A DNA stretch of 64,000 nucleotides. It comes from Magnetofaba australis IT-1. Its GTDB lineage: Bacteria > Pseudomonadota > Magnetococcia > Magnetococcales > Magnetococcaceae. Position 1 is the stretch's first letter, and each line of letters starts with the position of its first letter. Below are positions 55,148 through 63,854 of this stretch, in pieces. The notes under the pieces are model-generated. The model saw only the letters and a program-made list of their open reading frames with translations, was not told where the DNA came from and ran no database searches. Location of the stretch: assembly GCF_002109495.1 (NCBI RefSeq), contig NZ_LVJN01000021.1:310001-374000 (forward strand), given 5' to 3'. The translations under genes and the position numbers were made by a program.

Positions 55148-55348
55148 ATGAGCAGCGGATGGGGCTGTCCCCATGAAGTGGCGGGCGGCTGCGCCAAAGT
55201 GGCCGGGCGCCCATGTGATCCGGGCATGAAGGGGTGCGTGCTGTTTGGCCGCTTCACCTTCAGCAATCCCGAGAAGAATCAGCATCAACGCCGCGCCAAA
55301 CGCGACGCCAATGGCCGCCGCATTCCCGCCGAGGGCGACGAGCGTTGA
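55148..55348 (+). CDS. Small four-cysteine protein (GWGCPHEV family)
   Basis: A 66-residue basic protein with a four-Cys pattern in GWGCPHEVAGGCAK, RPCDPGMKGCVLFGRF. I recall short proteins with this signature in many proteobacteria, without known function; a small metal site is plausible. AAGGAG lies 6 nt before ATG 55148. The stop overlaps the presumed TTG start of the next gene by 3-4 nt, so the two are likely an operon, divergent from the giant kinase. Confidence 0.75.
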   Translation: MSSGWGCPHEVAGGCAKVAGRPCDPGMKGCVLFGRFTFSNPEKNQHQRRAKRDANGRRIPAEGDER

Positions 55349-56532
55349 GAGACGCGCGCCATAAGCGGGGGATCCTGGCGGCGCTGATCTGCAGCGTAAT
55401 CTGTTGGTTTGGCGCACACGCCGCCCTGGCGCAGAGCCTGCCGACGCAACCGCCGCAGGCTCTGCGCATGGCTATTGGGGCGCAGGAGTGGGCGGCGCGA
55501 GGGGAGTTGGCGCGCGCCATTAAGATGTTTGCCCGCGCGCTGAAACTCGGCGCCGACTTGCCGCAGGCGCAGCGCGCCGCCATTTATAACAACCAGGCCA
55601 TGGCGCTCAAGAAGTTGGGGCGGTTTGACGCCGCCCTTGGCGCCATCACCCACGCCGTGGCGCTGGCTCCGGCGCACCCGCGTTATCTCTACAACCGGGC
55701 GCTGCTGTTGGTCCACCTGCAGCAGTATGAACAGGCGCGCAACGCGCTGGATGCGCTGCTGCAGAAGCACCCCAATCTGGGCTCCCCCTACCCCCTGATG
55801 TGGCGTTATGAGGTAACGGATAAACTGGACCCGGAACAGGCGCGGATCTGGTTGCGGGAGCGGCTCGACAGCTTGACCCGCTACCCTTGGCAACAGGCCT
55901 TGATGCAGTTGCGCCTGGATCTGCAGCATGGCGAGCCGCTGCTCACCCGCGCGCTGGCGGGCGGCGATGTGGCCATGCGCCGCTGCGAAGTCTATTTTCA
56001 CATGGCGCAGCATGCGAAGGGGGATCAACGCGCCGACGCCCTGCGGCTGGCGGCGGACCACTGTGACGCGCAGATCGACGAAGGCTTGATGATTCAAGCG
56101 CAATTGCGCGCGTTGGCGGTCCAATCCGAATCCAACGCCGCCGCGACTCCTGAAGCCGACGCCGCCCCCCAGACCCCAGCCACAGAGCGCGCGCCTGAGC
56201 CTGCCGTCACCCCCACCACCGTTGCGGCCACAGCGCCACAGGAAGAATCCGGCGATGTCGCCACGCCCCACGCCGAGCCCATGTCGCCGGTGATCGAATT
56301 CTTCGTCGAAGTGGGGTTTTATGAACAGACCGAGTCCGCCAATGAGGTGCGTCACCAAGTGGAGAGTCTCGATCTGCCGGTGCAGAGCCATACCGCCGAC
56401 ATTCACAACACCGCCATGATCCATCTGCTGGCGGGCCCCTTCGCCACCCGCGATCAAGCCGAGCAGGCGCAAGCAGCGCTGCGCATCGGCGGCGTCGCCA
56501 TCGGGCGCGTCTTGCCCCCCGCCGCACCCTGA
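55345..56532 (+). CDS. Exported TPR protein with C-terminal SPOR domain
   Basis: A 395-residue protein. Presumed TTG start at 55345 with GAGGG upstream gives a proper signal or anchor sequence (RHKRGILAALICSVICWFGAHAALA). TPR units at about 30-130 (AAIYNNQAMALKKLGRFDAAL), a low-complexity Ala/Pro/Thr linker, and a SPOR-like domain over the last 80 residues (FFVEVGFYEQTESANEVRHQVE, LLAGPFATRDQAEQAQ). SPOR domains bind denuded peptidoglycan at division sites, so an envelope role at septation is likely. The start is inferred because no ATG fits. Confidence 0.75.
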   Translation: MRDARHKRGILAALICSVICWFGAHAALAQSLPTQPPQALRMAIGAQEWAARGELARAIKMFARALKLGADLPQAQRAAIYNNQAMALKKLGRFDAALGAITHAVALAPAHPRYLYNRALLLVHLQQYEQARNALDALLQKHPNLGSPYPLMWRYEVTDKLDPEQARIWLRERLDSLTRYPWQQALMQLRLDLQHGEPLLTRALAGGDVAMRRCEVYFHMAQHAKGDQRADALRLAADHCDAQIDEGLMIQAQLRALAVQSESNAAATPEADAAPQTPATERAPEPAVTPTTVAATAPQEESGDVATPHAEPMSPVIEFFVEVGFYEQTESANEVRHQVESLDLPVQSHTADIHNTAMIHLLAGPFATRDQAEQAQAALRIGGVAIGRVLPPAAP

Positions 56533-56644
56533 CCCCGCTGCGAGTCCCTCCACTGTCTTGATTTTCTTGGCGCAACAACACAACAATAATCATTGCAAAA
56601 TCAGTATATTATAGTTACGTGAAGCTAAAGTCAGACATTTCATC

Positions 56645-56905
56645 TACGGGTAAATGGAAGATATCGAGGGCTACGCCCTCGAGCTCCCAACAACCAAACC
56701 GTGATTCGGGCCATCCTTGGCCCTCACCCTTCGGGCTCGCTACGCGAGTCCGATTTGGCAATCCTGCCAAATCGTGGGGCGCCGCCCCAAACCCCGCTGG
56801 GGGCGCGGCCCCCAGACCCCGCCGCCGACCAGTCGGCGGCCAATAGTCAGCGCAAGACCAACCAGTGTCACGCACACATTGGCCGTTTTGGTTTCGCACA
56901 GCTAT
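56645..56905 (-). repeat. Family A modular repeat, inverted copy
   Basis: Read in reverse it has the A order: TGTGTGCGTGACACTGG, GCCGCCGACTGGTCGGCGGC, CTGGGGGCCGCGCCCCCAG, GTGGGGCGGCGCCCCAC, a CGATTTGGC..GCCAAATCG stem, GGGCC..GGCCC, and TCGAGGGCGTAGCCCTCGA followed by ATATCTTCC. The remaining gap up to 57072 is AT-rich and presumably holds the promoter of the next small gene. Confidence 0.85.
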
Positions 56906-57072
56906 CTGCAGGATTTGCAACGCAATGATTGCAAATGCGACCTATTCCGGTTGTTTGAATCCCATCTTTGACATGTAAAAATCACCGTATTCTCATTTTC
57001 TGATTTATTTTCTGTATAGGGGGCATTATGGTTATGGCAGTCATTCATTTGCTTGACACGGGAGAGAGCGAG

Positions 57073-57276
57073 ATGAAATCCATTGATCTGGACCATGGTG
57101 ATTTTGAGACGTTGGTGGATGCGCTGCGCGAACAGGGCCGTCTGGGCCCGGCCTCCAACGACGAAGGGATGATTGTGCGCATTGCCGACCACCCCCACCA
57201 TGGGCGCGTGATTCTGAAGATGGACTCTAATATTGGTCGCGGCAAAATGCTGATTACCGAAAAAAGCCTCGCCTGA
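57073..57276 (+). CDS. Small protein of unknown function
   Basis: A 67-residue protein from ATG 57073 (GGGAGAG upstream); ATG 57028 and 57034 are in frame and 57028 also has an AGGGGG site, so the N-terminus is uncertain. The sequence has HGDFETLVDALREQGRLG then a beta-rich half (GMIVRIADHPHHGRVILKM). No family recognised. It is followed 22 nt later by a strong terminator, which supports a single-gene transcript. Confidence 0.6.
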   Translation: MKSIDLDHGDFETLVDALREQGRLGPASNDEGMIVRIADHPHHGRVILKMDSNIGRGKMLITEKSLA

Positions 57277-57298
57277 TTCGAAATGCCCCCTGGGAGAT

Positions 57299-57341
57299 GA
57301 AAAAAACGCCGCGCAGGCTGGAGCTGCGCGGCGTTTTTTTT
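57299..57341 (+). terminator. Intrinsic terminator
   Basis: Stem AACGCCGCGCAG / CTGCGCGGCGTT with an A-tract before and eight T after. It can work in both directions. Confidence 0.9.
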
Positions 57342-57359
57342 GTTGTTTCGGGAATCAGC

Positions 57360-57775
57360 GTTCAATGTTTGCGTGACGCTGGTTGGTCTTGCGCTGACTA
57401 TTGGCCTCCGGCTGGCCGGAGGCGGGGTCTGGGGGCCGCGCCCCCAGCGGGTGTGGGCAGCGCCCACGGTGTGGTCTTTGGGAGCTCGAGGGCAAAGCCC
57501 TCGATATCTTTCAACATCAACACATTCCCCAACAGCAAAGTGTTTGCGTGACGCTGGTTGATCTGGCGCTGACTATTGGCCTCCGGCTGGCCGGAGGCGG
57601 GGTCTGGGGGCCGCGCCCCCAGCGGGGTGTGGGGCGGCGCCCCACGGTTTGGTTGTTGGGAGCTCGAGGGCAAAGCCCTCGATATCTTTCATTATCCAAA
57701 ACCAGACTGTTCGATTCTGGCTTCGTCGTACTCTCGCTGTTGGGAGCTCGAGGGCGCAGCCCTCGATATCTCTAC
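57360..57775 (+). repeat. Two tandem family A repeats plus a terminal fragment
   Basis: Copies at 57364-57512 and 57540-57692 share TGTTTGCGTGACGCTGGTTG, GCCTCCGGCTGGCCGGAGGC, CTGGGGGCCGCGCCCCCAG and TCGAGGGCAAAGCCCTCGA with ATATCTTTCA. They differ in one module: GTGGGCAGCGCCCAC in the first, GTGGGGCGGCGCCCCAC in the second. A third right-end module alone (TCGAGGGCGCAGCCCTCGA) is at 57748-57768. Between them lies unrelated DNA of 25-60 nt. Confidence 0.9.
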
Positions 57776-57815
57776 AGCTTCCTAACGGTCACCGTTGGGC
57801 GCCAATGTCTCCCCC

Positions 57816-58466
57816 TCACCCCTCCTGGCGCTCCAGCTTCCAGGAGCGGTGGCGGGCGCGGGCCTTCTCCATGCGCTGGGTGCGCTGATGCCGGGTCAGG
57901 GTGATGGAGCGATAGGTGAGCCAGTAGAACAGGGCGCCGGAGAGAGGGCCGAACACCATGCCGCCGGCGGTGATGGTCAACACCGTATCCAGCAGCACGT
58001 CGCGGCCGGTGAGCGGCAGAATAAAGGCCCAGTCGCCATGCCAGACGGCGACCATGCCATCCCAACTCATTAATTTACCGGCCAGGTCGATGAGGGTGTT
58101 GACAAACTCGGTGATCGCCTCCAAACCGCTGACGTGCTCGGAGCCGCGTCCCAGCATGATCACGCCCAGTTTGAAGTCGGCCCAGAAGAAGAACGGGAAG
58201 GTAGCGGGATTGCCGACCAGAGTGCCGATCCAGGCGGCGATTTTGGAGCCGCCGAAGAAGACGCACAGCAGCGCAGCGCCGATGAGGTGAAAACCGATGT
58301 ACGGGGTAAACGAGATGAACACGCCCCAGGCCACCCCCAGAGCGATCTGATGCGGATGCTCCGCCAGCCGTAACAGGCGGATAAACTGATAGCGTAAGTA
58401 GTGCTTCCAGTTACGTTTTTTATTGTCGTCGTCCGCCGCCACTCCAGTCACCCCCGCTTGCCGCAA
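57816..58466 (-). CDS. DUF2062 family membrane protein
   Basis: A protein of up to 216 residues with the DUF2062 pattern: EHPHQIALGVAWGVFISFTPYIGFH, ALLCVFFGGSKIAAWIGT and LVGNPATFPFFFWADFKLG, plus a third hydrophobic stretch near 170. Probably three or four TM segments in the inner membrane. Some family members are fused to glycosyltransferases, but the function is unknown. No ATG is present: TTG 58466, GTG 58451 and GTG 58442 are all possible starts. Confidence 0.8.
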   Translation of the reverse strand: MRQAGVTGVAADDDNKKRNWKHYLRYQFIRLLRLAEHPHQIALGVAWGVFISFTPYIGFHLIGAALLCVFFGGSKIAAWIGTLVGNPATFPFFFWADFKLGVIMLGRGSEHVSGLEAITEFVNTLIDLAGKLMSWDGMVAVWHGDWAFILPLTGRDVLLDTVLTITAGGMVFGPLSGALFYWLTYRSITLTRHQRTQRMEKARARHRSWKLERQEG

Positions 58467-58544
58467 GTCGCGCGTACCGTCGTCAGCCCGCCATGTACAG
58501 ACCGGCGACGGGGAGAGGATTCTAGCAGATCCCGCGCCCGCTGC

Positions 58545-59741
58545 CTACGCCAATGGCTCCATGGCGTCCCAATGGTGGCACTGCGGGCACTTCCAATAGA
58601 TCTCGCGGGATTCGAACCCACACTGTCCACACTGATACTGTCGACCCGCCGCCGCCACCGCCTCCACGCAGGCGGCGCCCGCCTCAGCGGCGCGGCGCCA
58701 ATCGGCCTGCTCCAAGCAGAATTGCACATAGCGCTTGGCCGCCGCAGCCGAAGCCGGGTAGCGCTGTAACGCCTCCTCCAGCAACGCCATGGCCTCGTCG
58801 TTGCGGCCCTGCTGCTCCAGCAATCGGCTCCAAGCGCGCATCAGCGACAGCGGCGCATGGGCCGCGCGGGCGGCCTCGGTCATGCGTTGCGCAAACGCCG
58901 CGCTCTCCCCCAGCGCCGCATAGGCCTGTTGCAGATCCTCCAGCGCCAGATGGAACAGCGTGGGACGGTTCTGCTGCAACGCCCCCAACAGCTCCACCGC
59001 CTGCTTGGGTTGCCCCTGCTGCATGGCCATCTGCGCCAACGCGCGGGTCGCCTCCACGCAGCCGGGGTGGATGCGGATCGCCTCACGCAACTGCTCGCGG
59101 GCCAGATTGCGCGCCTCCTGGCTGTTTTGACGCAGAGCTTGGCGCGCGAGTTTCCAACGCAGGTGCGCTTCGCGTTTGATATCCGCTTTGCCGGTGGTTT
59201 TATGCAGCCGTTTGAGGCTCTCCAGCGCGCTCTCCCAGCGGCTCTCGCTCTCGTGCAGCCCCTGCAAGGCGGCCAACGCCTTCTCATGCCCGGGATCCTG
59301 CTCCAGCACCGCGTGATACGCCTCCACCGCGCGGTCCACAAAACCGCCCAGACGGAAATCCTCCGCCAAACCGAACTGCGCGGCGATGCGGGTGGGACGC
59401 GAAAGATTCTGCCGCGCAATGATGCTCTGATGGATGCGAATGGCGCGGCCCACTTCGCCGCGGGCGCGGAACAGACTGCCCAGGGAGAGGTAGATCTCCA
59501 CCGTCTCCGAGTCGATGCGCACCGCCTGGGTGAACGCTTCGATGGCTTTGTCGGGTTCATCGCTGAGGAGGAAGTTCAAGCCGCGATAGGCGTAATCTGC
59601 GCCGCGTTCGCTGGGCGAGAGATTGGCGTAGTCGCGGGATTGCGCGCGCTCATCGCGGCCAAAGCGATAGCCCACGCCGAAGATCACCAGCGCCAGCGCC
59701 AGCCACGGCGCCCACTGCACCAGCAGCGTCAATGGATCCAC
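58545..59741 (-). CDS. lapB: Lipopolysaccharide assembly protein LapB
   Basis: A 398-residue protein with the LapB layout: an N-terminal TM anchor (TLLVQWAPWLALALVIFGVGYRFG), nine or so TPR units (GADYAYRGLNFLLSDEPDKA), and a C-terminal rubredoxin-like zinc site CGQCGFES and CPQCHHWD. LapB promotes FtsH-dependent turnover of LpxC and so sets lipid A synthesis. The start lies 10 nt after the stop of the LapA-like gene, as in the usual lapA-lapB pair. Confidence 0.93.
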   Translation of the reverse strand: MDPLTLLVQWAPWLALALVIFGVGYRFGRDERAQSRDYANLSPSERGADYAYRGLNFLLSDEPDKAIEAFTQAVRIDSETVEIYLSLGSLFRARGEVGRAIRIHQSIIARQNLSRPTRIAAQFGLAEDFRLGGFVDRAVEAYHAVLEQDPGHEKALAALQGLHESESRWESALESLKRLHKTTGKADIKREAHLRWKLARQALRQNSQEARNLAREQLREAIRIHPGCVEATRALAQMAMQQGQPKQAVELLGALQQNRPTLFHLALEDLQQAYAALGESAAFAQRMTEAARAAHAPLSLMRAWSRLLEQQGRNDEAMALLEEALQRYPASAAAAKRYVQFCLEQADWRRAAEAGAACVEAVAAAGRQYQCGQCGFESREIYWKCPQCHHWDAMEPLA

Positions 59742-59751
59742 GGCGCGCCCC

Positions 59752-60063
59752 CTAAGGTCTCTCCGCTGGGGCGTCCAGCGGCAGGTTGCGCAGGGAGGTC
59801 AGCTCCCGCTCCAGCAGTTCGCAACGACGACACGCCTCGGCGTAGCGTTGGCGTTGGCGTCGACCGGCGGCCCAGGTGACCGCCGCGCCCAGCAAAAAAC
59901 CGCACAGCGCAATGGCGAACACCAAGCCCCACAACGGCGCGGCGAATCCTGGATCATGGGCGCTCAGACGCACCACCGCCTGGGCGCCGTCGCCCAGCAC
60001 TGCGCGCGCCGCCAGCAGCAGCAGCAGCGTCAACACCAGGGGATTGAGCCAGGAGCGGGACAT
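59752..60063 (-). CDS. lapA: LapA-domain membrane protein
   Basis: A 103-residue protein. TM1 at about 8-24 and TM2 at about 42-64 (APLWGLVFAIALCGFLLGAAVTWA), then a short cytoplasmic coiled region (RRQRQRYAEACRRCELLERELTSLRN). Layout and position directly before lapB identify it as the LapA partner. LapA works with LapB in controlling LPS assembly; its exact role is unsettled. Sequence identity is low, so this rests partly on context. Confidence 0.75.
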   Translation of the reverse strand: MSRSWLNPLVLTLLLLLAARAVLGDGAQAVVRLSAHDPGFAAPLWGLVFAIALCGFLLGAAVTWAAGRRQRQRYAEACRRCELLERELTSLRNLPLDAPAERP

Positions 60064-60203
60064 AGCGTGCGGGCGCCTTTCATCAGAGCGCGGGCAGTGA
60101 GCGGAATAACGGAATCAAGCGGGAAGGAACGCAGCGCCCCATCTGGCGATGACCATGACCGATGTTGCGCGGCAACGCAAGCGCAGCAGCAGGTTTTGCC
60201 GGA

Positions 60204-63035
60204 TCAGGGCGCCACCGCCACCACCACGCTGTTGGCCGCATCGGGCAGATCCGCCAAATCCTGGCGCGCCCGCTCTGCGGCGGCGCGGGCGGCGAAGGGG
60301 CCAATCAGCAGCCGCGTCAGACGCTGATCACCCGCTCCTTCGATGCGTTGGAAGAACGCCAATCCGGCGGCCTCGGCGCGCTGGGCCAATCGCGCTTGCA
60401 CCAACTCGGCGTTGCCGGGAGAGGTGAAGGCGCCCAACTGCACCGCGTAACCAGCGCCCGCCGTGGCGGGCAGCGGTTCCGGCGCGCCGCGCTGAGTGGT
60501 CACCAGGGCATCGTAGTCGCTCTGTGTGAGCAGATAGCTGGCCAACTCATCGGCCTCTTCACGACTGGCGAAGGGGCCGATGCGCACGCGATGGAACAGC
60601 ACCCCATTGACGGTGGCCTGCTGATGGAATCCCGGCATGGGCGCAGCCTTCCATCGCAGTTGCCGCACCCCCTGCAACGCCTCGCGGGCGCTGGCGGGGT
60701 TGGTGAATGCGCCCACCTGCACCGCCCAGCCGCGCTCTTGACCCGCTGTCGGCGCCGCTTGCGCCTGAGCGGTCGGCGTCGCAGGCGCTGCAACAGGTTG
60801 AGGCGCGGCCACGGTTTGCACCGCGGCGGGTAGAGAGCGGCGCGCCGCCTGCAGCGCCGAAGCGCCGCTGGGGGTGGGCTCATCGGGTTGGAAGTTCATC
60901 ACCCAGTTGGCCAGTCCCGCCGCGCGGATAATGGCGGAGAAGCGGTCGGCGGTGGGACGATTGGCGAAGGGACCAAAGCGCACGCGGTAGACCTCGGCGC
61001 CATTGACCTGACCCACGCCGATATAGAGCGGCAGACGATAGCCGTCGAAGCGCTGGGCGCTCAAACGCGCCAGCTCCCGTCGCGCGCCCTCCACATCGGG
61101 ATGTGCGGCCACCTGAATCACGTAACGGTTGGGGCTGGGCGCGGTGGCGCGAGCCGCCGGGGCCAAGGCGCGCTCGCCCGCCGCCCGCGGAGCCGTAGTC
61201 TTCGGCGGAATCGGCGGCTGCGCCGGTTCGATGTCGGCGACCACGGGCGCGGCGGCAATCGGCTCCTCGTCGGGGACCAGGGGTTTCGGCGTCGCCGCCG
61301 GGGCGCCTTTCCCATCATGCAGACGCACTGTCAGATCGGCCACCTGTTGTTGCGCCTGCCGCAACTGCGTCTGTAGCGTCTCCACCCGCGTCTGTCCCCG
61401 GCGCATCTGCGCCAACTCCGCCTCCAACTCCTCGATGCGCGCCTGCGCCTCGACGTTGGCGATGATCTCTTCGGTGGAGGGTTCACGTTTGGGCTGCGCG
61501 GCGCGCACGTCGTTCAACGCCTCCTGCAACTGCTCGCTTTTGCGCTCGGCGGCGCTCAACGCCTGCTGGGCCTGGAACTCACGCTCTTCGGTGGCGCGCA
61601 GCTGTTCGCGCAGATGCTCCAGCGCCGCTTCGTTCTCCATCTGGTCAAACGTGCCGCCGCTGTGGGCCGCCGGAGCGGACGACGGCGCGCTGGCGGGCGT
61701 CAAGGTTTCGGCAATCTGGCGCGGTGGACGCGTTTCGCCGCCAAACAGCAGCCACAGCACCCCCAGTCCCAACACCGCGCCCGCAGCGATGGCCCAGGTG
61801 CGCATGCGCTTGCGACCGGGATCGGCCTCATTGGGAGTAAGCAGCGGCGCATCGCGGCTGACCGGGAAGGAGTCGGTGGCGAACGCCGCCGGGGCGCTCC
61901 TCTTCTCTTCCGGCGCAGACTTCTCAGCCGACTCCGGCGCGCTGGCGGCGCTCTCCTCTGCGCTATCCGCTTCTGCGCTTGGCGTGGCGTCGTCGCTGGC
62001 GGACGCTTCGGCGTCAGGGCTCATCCCCAACGCGGGCTCCACGCGCTCGGCAGCGGTCTCCACCGGGGCCGTCCGCAGCGGTTCCGTAGCGGGTTCGGCG
62101 GGCGCGGTATCGGCATAGGCGGGGGCTTTGGCCAGCGCTTGCACAAACTCTCCGGCGGTGGCGAAGCGCGCCGCCGGATCCCACGCCAGGGCGCGATTGA
62201 ACACCGCCCGTTGCGCGGCGCTCAGCGGTCCGCCTTCGGGGGTGAGTTCCGCAGGGGGGTTGGGCCATTGATAGAACAGATCGGCCACGCTCATGGGCGG
62301 CTCGCCGGTGAGCATCTCATGCAGCAGCACCGCCAGGGCGTAGATGTCCCCCGCCGCCTCCGGCGGGGCGCCCAGGGCGCGCATGCCGAACTGATTGAAG
62401 AAGACGTCCAGCTCCCGCTCCCACCCCTGCTGATCGTTCTCCGAACGCAGCAGCAGCTCTTCAGGCGGGGTATAGGGGGTGGCCCCGGCCAGGCAGGCGT
62501 CGGAGAGGCATTCGCCATGCAGACGCATCTGATAGCGCATGGCGTAGGCCAGCAGCGTATCGAGCAGCCGCGCCTCGCCATCTTCACCCAGAATCACGTT
62601 CTCCGGCTTGATGCTGCGATGAACCACCCCTTGGGCGTGGGCGTGATCCAGACCCTCGGCCAGATGGCGGGCGATGCGCAGGGTTTCGGCCAGGGGCAGC
62701 ACGCCGCCGGGCTCCTGCTTGAGGCTTTGGCGCAGATTGATCCCGGGGGCATAGGGGATCACCAGCAGATGCAGATTGGCGGCGCCGTCAAACAGATGGC
62801 TGGCGCCCACATGCAACACCGGATGTTCCAACGCGCGAGTGAGATGATAGTGGCGTTTGAATTCGGTGAAGATATCGGTGTCGGCGGTGAGATCTTCAGG
62901 AATGGTTTTGATCACCGCCAGGGCGTCGGCCACCGAATCGCGCGCCAGATAGGTCGCGCCCAGGGGGCCTTCTCCCAGAAGTTTCTCAATGATATAGCGG
63001 TCTTCGACGACCTTTGCGCCCAGTTCCATGACCAT
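60204..63035 (-). CDS. Predicted pseudokinase fused to TM segment, coiled coil and three SPOR domains
   Basis: A 943-residue protein. Residues 12-290 are a Ser/Thr-kinase-like fold: glycine loop LLGEGPLGATYL, Lys43 in AVIK, and the catalytic loop reads HRSIKPEN (139-146) with Ser141 where HRD-Asp should be. DFG is replaced by D159-T-L. Then an acidic Ala/Pro/Glu linker, a TM (about 412-432, RTWAIAAGAVLGLGVLWLLFG), a coiled coil, and SPOR repeats at about 633-705, 767-840 and 860-940 (YVIQVAAHP, WAVQVGAFT, YAVQLGAFT). The SPOR part would be periplasmic and bind septal peptidoglycan. ATG 63035 is the better of two start choices. Confidence 0.85.
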   Translation of the reverse strand: MVMELGAKVVEDRYIIEKLLGEGPLGATYLARDSVADALAVIKTIPEDLTADTDIFTEFKRHYHLTRALEHPVLHVGASHLFDGAANLHLLVIPYAPGINLRQSLKQEPGGVLPLAETLRIARHLAEGLDHAHAQGVVHRSIKPENVILGEDGEARLLDTLLAYAMRYQMRLHGECLSDACLAGATPYTPPEELLLRSENDQQGWERELDVFFNQFGMRALGAPPEAAGDIYALAVLLHEMLTGEPPMSVADLFYQWPNPPAELTPEGGPLSAAQRAVFNRALAWDPAARFATAGEFVQALAKAPAYADTAPAEPATEPLRTAPVETAAERVEPALGMSPDAEASASDDATPSAEADSAEESAASAPESAEKSAPEEKRSAPAAFATDSFPVSRDAPLLTPNEADPGRKRMRTWAIAAGAVLGLGVLWLLFGGETRPPRQIAETLTPASAPSSAPAAHSGGTFDQMENEAALEHLREQLRATEEREFQAQQALSAAERKSEQLQEALNDVRAAQPKREPSTEEIIANVEAQARIEELEAELAQMRRGQTRVETLQTQLRQAQQQVADLTVRLHDGKGAPAATPKPLVPDEEPIAAAPVVADIEPAQPPIPPKTTAPRAAGERALAPAARATAPSPNRYVIQVAAHPDVEGARRELARLSAQRFDGYRLPLYIGVGQVNGAEVYRVRFGPFANRPTADRFSAIIRAAGLANWVMNFQPDEPTPSGASALQAARRSLPAAVQTVAAPQPVAAPATPTAQAQAAPTAGQERGWAVQVGAFTNPASAREALQGVRQLRWKAAPMPGFHQQATVNGVLFHRVRIGPFASREEADELASYLLTQSDYDALVTTQRGAPEPLPATAGAGYAVQLGAFTSPGNAELVQARLAQRAEAAGLAFFQRIEGAGDQRLTRLLIGPFAARAAAERARQDLADLPDAANSVVVAVAP

Positions 63036-63251
63036 GATGCGCAGCGCTCCTTCGTTGCGACAATGACACTCGGCGAAAACAGAGTTCGCCCAGCGCGCCC
63101 ATCGGTGTTCGTTGCAACCACCTGAGTGGATGGGGACGCCGGTGGGCATACTGCAAGAAGCGTGCTATATTCTGCTCGCCGCCTCCGCCGCATGGGGAGG
63201 TCATCCATTTATCCTTCGCTTCACACCCTCCGCATTGGGGAGCGCACTCTC

Positions 63252-63752
63252 ATGTCCTCTGGTTGGCTGCGCACCGGCGCCCACTTCTCCGCTTGCCGCA
63301 CCTGGCGCACGCTGCTCTGGCGCGTGTGGGACGAGCAGGCCCCAGTGATCAATTTTCTGCTGCTCAACCCCAGCACCGCCGACGAAGCCAAAAACGACCC
63401 CACCGTGGAGCGCTGCGAACGCTACGCCCGCGCCTGGGGCTATGGAACCATGCTGGTGACCAATGTGTTCGCCTACCGCGCCACCGATCCGGCGCGCATG
63501 AAGGCGTTCGCCAACCCAGTGGGCCCGGGTAACAACCAGGCGATCCTCACCGCTGCGCGCATGGCGCAACGGGTGGTGGCGGCGTGGGGCAATCACGCCC
63601 AGCACCTGCAACGCTCCGATGAGGTGCGGGCTCTGCTGGAACGGGCGCGCATCCCCCTGTATTGCCTCAATCTCAATCGCTCCGGCGAACCGGTGCACCC
63701 GCTCTATCAGCGCAAAGATCTGCAACCGCGTCCATTGCCGCCTGCAAAATGA
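63252..63752 (+). CDS. DUF1643 family protein
   Basis: A 166-residue protein. The DUF1643 pattern is clear: FSACRTWRTLLWRVWD, FLLLNPSTADEAKNDPTVERCERYARAWGYG, VTNVFAYRATDP, AWGNHA and a C-terminal NRSGEPVHPLYQRKD. Cytoplasmic; molecular function not established for the family. ATG 63252 matches the domain start. Single gene, divergent from the pseudokinase gene. Confidence 0.85.
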   Translation: MSSGWLRTGAHFSACRTWRTLLWRVWDEQAPVINFLLLNPSTADEAKNDPTVERCERYARAWGYGTMLVTNVFAYRATDPARMKAFANPVGPGNNQAILTAARMAQRVVAAWGNHAQHLQRSDEVRALLERARIPLYCLNLNRSGEPVHPLYQRKDLQPRPLPPAK

Positions 63753-63854
63753 TTTGCCGGGTATTTCAATATCCGTTAGGGTCAAAGGAGTATTGCAGGG
63801 CGATGCGCCATTTTCATATGAGCGCTCAGCCGCATTCATTTTGAAAGTCTGATC

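Noticed and set aside
54524-55348. A 274-residue protein ending in the four-Cys sequence
   Set aside because: Its upstream part is antisense to the giant kinase; the real gene starts at ATG 55148, which has a strong ribosome site.
57360-57775. CRISPR array
   Set aside because: The units are about 150 nt with internal hairpins, there are only two full copies, and no short regular spacers or cas genes.
56645-57775. Repeat-encoded open frames as small proteins
   Set aside because: GC-rich palindromes keep several frames open on both strands; translations repeat at each copy and lack ribosome sites or family resemblance.
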